From positions 1 through 34,442 of the IMG/VR virus record IMGVR_UViG_3300020467_000022: a stretch of 34,442 nucleotides of DNA. One strand, written 5' to 3'. The number at the start of each line of letters is the position of its first letter. Position 1 is the stretch's first letter. Below, piece after piece: positions 1 to 4,645 of the stretch. This DNA is from a virus. Made by a program: the position numbers and the translations under genes. Under the pieces are notes generated by a model, which did no database searches, was not told the DNA's origin, and saw only the letters and a program-made list of their open reading frames with translations.

Positions 1-147
1 TGCCACGATCAAGCGTGGGAAGAGTTCCGTGTTCATAACCAGTTAACTGATGATGAATTAAATGAGTTATGCTGGAGGCAAGAATCAGGCACATTAGTTG
101 CGATAGAGCGTAAGGCACAGCAAATGTTTGAGGATAGATGCCAGTAA
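1..147 (+). CDS. C-terminal end of a hypothetical protein (5' truncated by window)
   Basis: An open frame runs from base 1 to a TAA at 145-147 and gives 48 residues; the start lies outside the window. The visible part is acidic and helical-looking (residues such as DDELNELCW and AIERKAQQMFEDRCQ) with no catalytic motif I recognise. It is followed within 15 bases by a strong hairpin terminator, which supports this frame as a real gene end. Its composition (26 of 60 bases G or C in the first line) is somewhat richer than the structural genes downstream. Function unknown. Confidence 0.6.
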   Translation, partial: CHDQAWEEFRVHNQLTDDELNELCWRQESGTLVAIERKAQQMFEDRCQ

Positions 148-160
148 ACAAACTGGTCCA

Positions 161-190
161 CCCTTGCCCCATTCGTGGGGTGAGGGGTTT
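161..190 (+). terminator. Hairpin terminator after the first gene
   Basis: CCCTTGCCCC (161-170) can pair over all ten positions with GGGGTGAGGG (177-186), using two G-U wobbles, around a 6-base loop ATTCGT. The stem is followed by GTTT. This is a rho-independent-type terminator with a short T run. The loop and right arm ATTCGTGGGG recur in the next terminator. Confidence 0.65.
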
Positions 191-195
191 ATAAT
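164..195 (+). promoter_or_regulatory. Possible promoter fused to terminator, leaderless start
   Basis: A consensus -10 hexamer TATAAT lies at 190-195, immediately after the terminator hairpin and only 6 bases before the ATG at 202. Transcription would therefore start at or next to the start codon. The best -35 candidate is TTGCCC (164-169), but the 20-base spacer is longer than ideal, so this is a tentative call. Confidence 0.3.
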
Positions 196-201
196 AAGTA
201 T

Positions 202-396
202 ATGTTTAATCCAAATACCACTTTCAATCCTGCGTTCCCTTACGCTGTAGTATGTGCATCTGCACCACATGAAAACACAGTTTTCAAAACCCTTGATGAG
301 TGTTGGGGTTTATGCCTTGGTTTATCTGAAGAGTATGGACACTCTGAGGTATGGTACGGTAAATGCCTAATGGGTGAGTACCACAATGGACAGTAG
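202..396 (+). CDS. Small hypothetical protein (64 aa)
   Basis: This 64-residue protein is not one I recognise. It has four cysteines (18, 34, 38, 55), many aromatic residues and an Asn/Thr-rich start (MFNPNTTFNP). There is no signal peptide or clear membrane segment. It is bounded by a hairpin terminator on each side (161-190 and 408-434), so it looks like a self-contained cassette. There is no Shine-Dalgarno sequence, and a TATAAT 6 bases upstream suggests leaderless expression. The only later Met (residue 57) would leave a stub of 8 residues, so this start is the only sensible one. Gene status is supported by the flanking terminators, not by homology. Confidence 0.55.
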   Translation: MFNPNTTFNPAFPYAVVCASAPHENTVFKTLDECWGLCLGLSEEYGHSEVWYGKCLMGEYHNGQ

Positions 397-407
397 ATAA
401 ACTGTCA

Positions 408-434
408 CACCCCTTCGTTATTCGTGGGGGTTTT
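408..434 (+). terminator. Hairpin terminator after the 64-aa gene
   Basis: ACCCCT (409-414) pairs with GGGGGT (426-431), including one G-U pair, around an 11-base loop, and a T-rich run TTTT (431-434) follows. The right arm is preceded by ATTCGTG, as in the terminator at 161-190. The hairpin lies just after the stop codon at 394-396. Confidence 0.6.
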
Positions 435-469
435 CCTTTATACTATTAACATACACACAAAGGTTCGTT

Positions 470-679
470 ATGGCAAAAGCAATCGGTGCAGTTCGTGCTT
501 CAGATACAAACCTAAGAGGCACTCTGACCAGAGTATCATCAGGCAGAGGAGGCACATTCACACCAGCGAAGGGGTTGGGGAAGTGTATGGTAGAAGATTT
601 GGAAGGGGTGATCGCTCGTGCGAAGGCACAGTATAAGAGGGATCGCATGGCGATGATCAGGGGAGGGAGTGCCACCTGA
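470..679 (+). CDS. Small basic hypothetical protein (69 aa)
   Basis: This 69-residue protein is rich in Arg, Lys, Gly and Ala (for example RVSSGRGGTFTPAKG and a C-terminal IARAKAQYKRDRMAMIRGG). It is clearly basic, has one cysteine and shows no known domain. The start at 470 is preceded by AAGG at 460-463, a weak ribosome site. A -10-like TATACT sits at 439-444, just after the preceding terminator. Overlapping frames at 424-636 (+) and 418-675 (-) are weaker: this frame has the better-placed start and ends at a hairpin. Sampled GC is high (34 of 60 bases at 601-660). A nucleic-acid-binding role is possible from charge alone but not shown. Confidence 0.6.
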   Translation: MAKAIGAVRASDTNLRGTLTRVSSGRGGTFTPAKGLGKCMVEDLEGVIARAKAQYKRDRMAMIRGGSAT

Positions 680-716
680 TTCGTTCGTGATTTGGCAGGG
701 GTTTTTATGCCCCCGC
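672..716 (+). terminator. Possible terminator after the 69-aa gene
   Basis: Two alternative hairpins share this site. CCTG (675-678) can pair with CAGG (696-699), followed by GGTTTTT. GGCAGGGG (694-701) can also pair with CCCCCGCC (710-717 region) with a bulge. The first resembles a rho-independent terminator overlapping the stop codon; the second lacks a T run. Either fits transcription ending after the 69-aa gene. Confidence 0.4.
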
Positions 717-751
717 CCCCCGTTTAAAATTCACTAACTACCCTAACCTAC

Positions 752-794
752 AAAGTGTTACGGAAGCGAGAGATCTCTAAACGCATAACACTTT
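752..794 (+). repeat. Perfect 9-bp inverted repeat with a central palindrome
   Basis: AAAGTGTTA (752-760) is exactly complementary to TAACACTTT (786-794). The 25-base interior holds a 10-base palindrome, AGAGATCTCT (769-778). It lies in the non-coding junction between the GC-richer small genes and the promoter at 850-878. It may be an operator, a terminator stem or a structured RNA; the T8 tract at 811-818 is 16 bases too far to act as an ordinary terminator tail. Confidence 0.6.
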
Positions 795-849
795 TCCATC
801 AGGATTCAAATTTTTTTTCGCATATCAAAACGCCCTCATAGGATTGCTC

Positions 850-878
850 TTGCAAAACATTCGCAATTGATATATAAT
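850..878 (+). promoter_or_regulatory. Sigma70-like promoter for the 901-2447 gene set
   Basis: TTGCAA (850-855) and TATAAT (873-878) are separated by exactly 17 bases. The predicted start of transcription, near 885, gives a leader of about 16 bases to the ATG at 901. The first ATG of the open frame (877) overlaps the -10 box and so could not be in this transcript. This looks like a host-type early promoter. Confidence 0.7.
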
Positions 879-900
879 GTCAAAGACAAATACGATCATA

Positions 901-1068
901 ATGCAAAAAAATTCCGCAGAAGAAACACACACTATAGAGGTTGATACTGTTACTGGTGAATATTTTGTTAGAATACCTGAATGGATAGTAAATGATCAAG
1001 GATGGTTTGAAGATACTGAACTTAGATTTAAAACAGATAAGAGTTTAATTTTTATAGAGGAAGCGTAA
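901..1068 (+). CDS. Small AbrB/SpoVT-like protein (55 aa)
   Basis: The reading frame extends up to an ATG at 877, but that codon overlaps the -10 box TATAAT (873-878). The ATG at 901 (MQKNSAEETHTIEV) is therefore the likelier start. After a polar N-terminus the protein reads as short beta strands: EYFVRIPEWIVNDQGWFEDT, then ELRFKTDKSLIFIEE. The pattern 'V-x-I-P-x-W...G-W-x-x-x-T-x-L-x-F...L-x-F-x-E' resembles swapped-hairpin AbrB/MazE-type DNA-binding proteins, a group I recall among small cyanophage proteins. This is a fold-level inference from pattern only; DNA binding is not shown. The stop codon overlaps the next ATG (TAATG), so translation is probably coupled. Confidence 0.7.
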   Translation: MQKNSAEETHTIEVDTVTGEYFVRIPEWIVNDQGWFEDTELRFKTDKSLIFIEEA

Positions 1069-1250
1069 TGAGTAGTACCTACCACATATACTTGAGAGGA
1101 GAAGTTCTCTTCAAAGACTTAGATGATTATGAGTTTAAAATCATATGGGGTAGGTTATACCATTCGTACTATAAGGATGAAATAGAGTATGAAGAGATTG
1201 AATATACAAAAGCAGATGAAAAAGATTTACTACAAGACGCTAGTTATTAA
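1068..1250 (+). CDS. Small conserved phage hypothetical (60 aa)
   Basis: This acidic, tyrosine-rich 60-residue protein begins MSSTYHIYLRGEVLFKDL. It overlaps both neighbours by one base in TAATG junctions, which argues for a translated member of the operon. Proteins starting with this 'TYHIYL...LF..L...EF..IW..L' pattern are, from memory, common in cyanomyoviruses, with no known function. It aligns without gaps over 31 residues to the 54-aa protein at 3231-3395 (8 identities plus several aromatic or aliphatic matches), so the two may share a small fold. No catalytic residues, signal peptide or membrane segment are visible. Confidence 0.75.
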   Translation: MSSTYHIYLRGEVLFKDLDDYEFKIIWGRLYHSYYKDEIEYEEIEYTKADEKDLLQDASY

Positions 1251-1837
1251 TGAAGCACTTTGAAGTATATGATGATTTTTTGCCACAAGATTATTTTGAT
1301 CATCTAGACAAACAGATATTACATACAAACAATTTTCGATGGTTGTTTCAAGAGAAGGTAGCAACTGGTCAAAGTGGTGATGATCCAAATGATGAGCAGT
1401 TCTATTTTATTTGTAGTTTCTATAATGGATTACAAATAGAGAATGATTTCTATTATCAATTACGACCAATCTTTGATACACTTAAAGTCAAAGCGATTAT
1501 TCGTGCAAGAGCTATCATGTATATGAATCAGGGTAAACTGATTGAACATGCACCACACATCGATATGGTTTATAGTCATAAGGCAGCATTAATCTATATG
1601 AATACGTGTAATGGATACACAGGTATGGTGAATGATGATTGGGAGAGACCTGAGATGATTCAATATGATAAAGAGAATCATAAATTTGAGGTTGATTCTT
1701 TCTCAGATTTTAGTAAAGAGAACCGTGTAGAGAGTGTTGCAAATCGTTTATGTCTGCACGATGGTAGTGTACCTCATTATAGTACGACATGTACTGATGC
1801 CCGTAAGCGACTCGTATTAGCAATTAATTACTTTTGA
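1250..1837 (+). CDS. 2OG-Fe(II) oxygenase-like protein (195 aa)
   Basis: Probably a 2-oxoglutarate- and Fe(II)-dependent dioxygenase, which would hydroxylate a substrate using O2 and 2-oxoglutarate. The visible facial triad is H103-x-D105 (in APHIDMVYSH) and distal H176 (in GSVPHYST). R185 or R187 in the following RKRLVLAINYF strand is placed to bind the 2-oxoglutarate carboxylate. The length suits a minimal double-stranded beta-helix protein. It starts on a TAATG overlap with the 60-aa gene and is followed after one base by a second oxygenase-like gene. T4-like cyanophages often carry such genes; the substrate (protein, nucleic acid or small molecule) cannot be read from the sequence. No truncation or frameshift is seen. 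Confidence 0.8.
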   Translation: MKHFEVYDDFLPQDYFDHLDKQILHTNNFRWLFQEKVATGQSGDDPNDEQFYFICSFYNGLQIENDFYYQLRPIFDTLKVKAIIRARAIMYMNQGKLIEHAPHIDMVYSHKAALIYMNTCNGYTGMVNDDWERPEMIQYDKENHKFEVDSFSDFSKENRVESVANRLCLHDGSVPHYSTTCTDARKRLVLAINYF

Positions 1838-1838
1838 T

Positions 1839-2447
1839 ATGAACATTATTGATACCTTTGCCTTACCCCCGATTGTCTCGTTTGACTATGAAGGAGATAT
1901 GGGGGTGATAATGAATCTTGTGAATAATGTAGGGTATAAAGAAAGTGGTGGACAGAATCACAAATCAAAGAATCATTATATCTTAAATCAATTAAATGAG
2001 TTGCGTGATTTTTGTAAGAAAAGTAGTGAAGAGTATTGTAAGAAGATATGTGATGTTGAATGTGAAATTGATATACAACAATCGTGGATTAATGTAAATC
2101 AACCTGGTGAGAGTTTTACTGATCACTGGCATGCCAATTCTTATTTGAGTGGAGTTTTTTACATAGCATCTGATATGAATAAGGGTGCTCCGATTCGATT
2201 TCATAATACATTAAGGAACTTTAGTTATTATCCTGATGCTACAGGTAAAGTGGCAAATGAACGAAATAAGTATACTACGAGTAAGATGGATGTGGCATCG
2301 ATGCCTGGTAAATTATTAGTGTTTAGTTCGATGCTAACTCATAGTGTGCCTGTGAATCATTCAGACGAACCTAGAGTAAGTTTATCGTTTAATACAACCC
2401 CCACTCGTCCCTTTGGTAGTGAAGACCGATTGACAAGAATTACTTGA
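1839..2447 (+). CDS. Second 2OG-Fe(II) oxygenase-like protein, HxH type (202 aa)
   Basis: This protein resembles the TIGR02466-type putative 2OG-Fe(II) oxygenases. The core is SWINVNQPGESF, then HWHANSYLSGVFYI and a distal LTHSVPVN...PRVSLSFN. Candidate metal ligands are H96 and/or H98 and H168; R179 would bind 2-oxoglutarate. The usual H-x-D Asp is absent at this position (H96-W-H98-A-N), which as I recall is normal for this subgroup but makes catalysis less certain. It is not a recent copy of the upstream oxygenase: the motifs and spacing differ. It lies one base after the previous stop, and its last codons overlap the -35 box of the next promoter. Substrate unknown; modification of a phage or host protein is one possibility. 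Confidence 0.75.
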   Translation: MNIIDTFALPPIVSFDYEGDMGVIMNLVNNVGYKESGGQNHKSKNHYILNQLNELRDFCKKSSEEYCKKICDVECEIDIQQSWINVNQPGESFTDHWHANSYLSGVFYIASDMNKGAPIRFHNTLRNFSYYPDATGKVANERNKYTTSKMDVASMPGKLLVFSSMLTHSVPVNHSDEPRVSLSFNTTPTRPFGSEDRLTRIT

Positions 2448-2472
2448 CTTTTACTATATAATCCAATATAAT
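2444..2472 (+). promoter_or_regulatory. Sigma70-like promoter for the glycosyltransferase gene
   Basis: TTGACT (2444-2449) and TATAAT (2467-2472) are separated by 17 bases, close to consensus. Transcription would start near 2479, giving a leader of about 16 bases to the ATG at 2495. The -35 box overlaps the stop codon of the upstream oxygenase. A second TATAAT at 2457-2462 is too close to the -35 box to be used with it. Confidence 0.75.
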
Positions 2473-2494
2473 ATAGTGGTAATTACAAATCATT

Positions 2495-3253
2495 ATGGCA
2501 AAAAAGGGATTTACAGTTAAAGCGAAATCTCCTGTTGTTAAGAAAGAACCTGAGTGGGATTTTGATAAAGCAAAGGAGTTAGTTAAAGGTAAAACAGTTG
2601 TGTTCTGTTTACCAGGAAGAGGAGTATCATATGCGTTTCTAAAGAGTTTTGTACAACTATGCTTCGATCTTGTACAGAATGGTGCTTCAATACAGATATC
2701 ACAAGACTACTCATCAATGGTTAACTTTGCACGTTGTAAGTGCTTAGGTGCAAATGTTTTACGTGGACCTGATCAGAAACCTTGGGACGGACAGTTAAAA
2801 TATGATTATCAACTATGGATTGATAGTGATATTGTATTCAATACTGAGAAGTTCTGGCAATTGATTCTAATGGATCAAGATATCGCTGCTGGTTGGTATT
2901 GTACTGAAGATGGTAAGACTACCTCTGTTGCACACTGGATGGAAGAGGATGATTTCCGTTCTAATGGTGGTGTAATGAACCATGAAACACTTGAAAGCAT
3001 TAGTAAGCGTAAGAAGCCTTTTACAGTTGATTATACTGGATTTGGTTGGACATTAATTAAGCACGGTGTATTTGAACACGATGAAATCAAGTATCCTTGG
3101 TTTGCTCCTAAGATGCAAGTATTTGAATCAGGAGAGGTTCAAGATATGTGTGGAGAAGATGTTTCATTCTGCTTAGATGCAAAAGAAGCAGGTTTTGATA
3201 TCTGGTGCGATCCTCGCATTCGTGTAGGACATGAAAAACAAAGAGTTATATAG
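2495..3253 (+). CDS. GT-A-type glycosyltransferase-like protein (252 aa)
   Basis: Likely a nucleotide-sugar glycosyltransferase of the GT-A fold. After a Lys-rich leader (residues 1-33) comes the strand KTVVFCLPGRGVSYAF. Next is LWIDSDIVF, which carries a DxD-type metal site (D110-S-D112). A late acidic motif follows (GEDVSFCLDAKEAGF, E221-D222), then a C-terminal strand with IRVGHEK (H246). This order (strand, DxD, ED, His) is that of family-2-like transferases. It has its own promoter and is followed by three tightly packed small or medium genes; the next gene overlaps its end by 23 bases. Donor and acceptor are unknown. Virion protein or host surface glycans are plausible given the neighbourhood. 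Confidence 0.75.
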   Translation: MAKKGFTVKAKSPVVKKEPEWDFDKAKELVKGKTVVFCLPGRGVSYAFLKSFVQLCFDLVQNGASIQISQDYSSMVNFARCKCLGANVLRGPDQKPWDGQLKYDYQLWIDSDIVFNTEKFWQLILMDQDIAAGWYCTEDGKTTSVAHWMEEDDFRSNGGVMNHETLESISKRKKPFTVDYTGFGWTLIKHGVFEHDEIKYPWFAPKMQVFESGEVQDMCGEDVSFCLDAKEAGFDIWCDPRIRVGHEKQRVI

Positions 3254-3395
3254 TATCTTCGAGGGTGATAAACTTCTTTATGAAGATCTCACCCAAGATG
3301 AATATTTTAATGTTATGGATGACCTTGCATATGAATTTTATGACAATGGTTCATATAATCCAAATAACTTACGAACTGAAATTAAGCAAATTTAA
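3231..3395 (+). CDS. Small acidic phage hypothetical (54 aa)
   Basis: The ATG at 3231 lies inside the end of the glycosyltransferase gene (23-base overlap), and the frame runs to a TAA at 3393-3395. The protein is acidic and aromatic: MKNKELYSIFEGDKLLYEDL, then DEYFNVMDDLAYEFYDNG. It fills a gap that is otherwise uncoded and ends 2 bases before the next ATG, which supports it as real. The pattern 'Y.I..GD.L...L...EYF..M.DLA..FY' matches small cyanophage proteins I recall, of unknown function. It aligns with the 60-aa protein at 1068-1250, suggesting paralogy. Confidence 0.75.
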   Translation: MKNKELYSIFEGDKLLYEDLTQDEYFNVMDDLAYEFYDNGSYNPNNLRTEIKQI

Positions 3396-3397
3396 TT

Positions 3398-3541
3398 ATG
3401 GCAATCAAAAAAGGACTTGGTGGTAATGTTTTCGTAGAAGCAATACCCAAAAAGACTCGTCAAGGTCAGGGTAAACACACCAAATACGCTGCTACTTCTC
3501 GAAATAAAGCAAAGAAAAGGTCAAGAGGGCAGGGCAAATAA
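3398..3541 (+). CDS. Very basic small phage protein (47 aa)
   Basis: This 47-residue protein begins MAIKKGLGGNVFVEAIPKK and ends NKAKKRSRGQGK. It has about 14 Lys or Arg against one acidic residue and so is strongly basic. It starts 2 bases after the previous stop and ends in a TAATG overlap with the 220-aa gene. The sequence is of a kind I recognise as conserved in T4-like cyanophages without a function. Charge and size would suit nucleic-acid binding or a small virion component, but neither is shown. Confidence 0.75.
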   Translation: MAIKKGLGGNVFVEAIPKKTRQGQGKHTKYAATSRNKAKKRSRGQGK

Positions 3542-4203
3542 TGAGTACACTACTAACAAACCTTCCTTCGACAAAGGTATATGTAAGAAAAGAGTATTTA
3601 CGTGATCTTCAAGATGGTTTTGGTGAGTTTGTAGAGGGCGTTTGGGTATGTGCTAAGAGCATACCTGGACGTGCTTTTTATTTTGAGACGTATTTACCAG
3701 AATATGGAGCACTTTACGATAAATTACCTATATCAGCGTTTGTTTCATCACCAGAAACACCTGATCCAGACCTAGATTTGCCCAATTTACAGTTTTGGAA
3801 CTGCATGGACTATGGTGTAAGCAATATTTGTAAGCAATTTGTTGGTTCAATGGAGTGGGAAGTGCGTACAAGGCACTTTGGATCGATAAAAGGAGAGTAT
3901 TTGTGTACTTTAGACAACTATCACTCTGATCCTGACGTGGTTGACTACTCAACAAGTGAGGTTCCACAAGAACATAAGTCATTTAACCTAATTGAACTCG
4001 AAAACGGTCAATATGCGTTGTATCCAAACAACCGTTGTAGGGTATACGACATCTCACTCACACCAAATGAAGCGAAAATACCCGATTTTAAGGTATCTAC
4101 TGAGTATTTTCAAGTAGAAAACGGTGTAAAGTGGGGTAGATTGGGTGATTGTGATGATTATTTTTGGACGACACCCGAAGAAAGAAATAAATCTAAAGAA
4201 TAG
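3541..4203 (+). CDS. Conserved cyanophage hypothetical (220 aa)
   Basis: I recognise the opening (TLLTNLPSTKVYVRKEYL) as that of a conserved cyanomyovirus protein usually found just ahead of gp25, with no assigned function. It is a soluble, aromatic-rich, mostly beta-looking protein. Notable stretches are PGRAFYFETYLPEYGALYDK (residues about 42-61), LPNLQFWNCMDYG and a C-terminal acidic-to-basic tail ending RNKSKE. There is no signal peptide or membrane segment. It is probably translated by coupling to the upstream 47-aa gene (TAATG). The late promoter of gp25 starts one base after its stop, so it is likely the last gene of the earlier transcript. Confidence 0.75.
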   Translation: MSTLLTNLPSTKVYVRKEYLRDLQDGFGEFVEGVWVCAKSIPGRAFYFETYLPEYGALYDKLPISAFVSSPETPDPDLDLPNLQFWNCMDYGVSNICKQFVGSMEWEVRTRHFGSIKGEYLCTLDNYHSDPDVVDYSTSEVPQEHKSFNLIELENGQYALYPNNRCRVYDISLTPNEAKIPDFKVSTEYFQVENGVKWGRLGDCDDYFWTTPEERNKSKE

Positions 4204-4204
4204 G

Positions 4205-4212
4205 TATAAATA
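4205..4212 (+). promoter_or_regulatory. T4-type late promoter for gp25-gp6-giant gene
   Basis: TATAAATA (4205-4212) matches the core of the T4 late promoter recognised by gp55 sigma with the sliding clamp. It lies in the only intergenic gap of this region, and its end is 30 bases from the ATG at 4243. The preceding base is G, not the more usual C. Confidence 0.75.
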
Positions 4213-4242
4213 AAGGGAGATAATACTAAATATACCATTTAG

Positions 4243-4644
4243 ATGGCAGTTCAACGCACATCACAAGCATTTAAGGATATTAGTTTATCTTTCAAACCAC
4301 ATCCAGTGACGAAAGATATTCCAATATTGAAAAATGAACGTGCAATAGTTAGATCTGTTCGTAATTTAGTAGAAACTATTCCCACGGAAAGGTTCTTTAA
4401 CTCAAATCTTGGAACTGATATACGTGCGAGTCTCTTTGAAAACTTCTATCCAACTTTAACTAAGATAATAGAGGATCAAATTAATGAGACTGTTGCTGCT
4501 TATGAACCCAGAGTTGAGAATTTAGGGGTGCAGATAGACGAATACATCGATTCAAACGCTTTTAATGTGACGATTATTTTTGATATAAGAGGATTGCCAG
4601 TACCTACGCAATCTTTTACCTTTCTATTAGAACCAACGAGATAA
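4243..4644 (+). CDS. 25: gp25-like baseplate wedge subunit
   Basis: This is the homologue of T4 gp25, a small baseplate wedge protein that joins the central part of the baseplate and is related to the TssE/GPW family of contractile systems. Its 133 residues compare with 132 in T4. Hallmarks are the helix-turn VRNLVETIPTERFFNSNLGT (residues 39-58) and the conserved EPR motif (E88-P89-R90), followed by a strand-rich C-terminus. It is the first gene of a late transcript and is followed after one base by gp6, as in T4. There is no Shine-Dalgarno sequence; the GGGAG at 4215-4219 is 23 bases upstream of the start. Confidence 0.93.
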   Translation: MAVQRTSQAFKDISLSFKPHPVTKDIPILKNERAIVRSVRNLVETIPTERFFNSNLGTDIRASLFENFYPTLTKIIEDQINETVAAYEPRVENLGVQIDEYIDSNAFNVTIIFDIRGLPVPTQSFTFLLEPTR

Positions 4645-4645
4645 T

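Noticed and set aside
418-675. Antisense 85-aa and alternative + frame (424-636) across the 69-aa gene
   Set aside because: The frame at 470-679 has a better-placed start after a terminator and ends at a hairpin; the others start inside the terminator or lack signals.
680-900. tRNA or small RNA gene in the non-coding junction
   Set aside because: No cloverleaf or TTC-containing T-arm was found; only an inverted repeat, a T tract and a promoter are visible.
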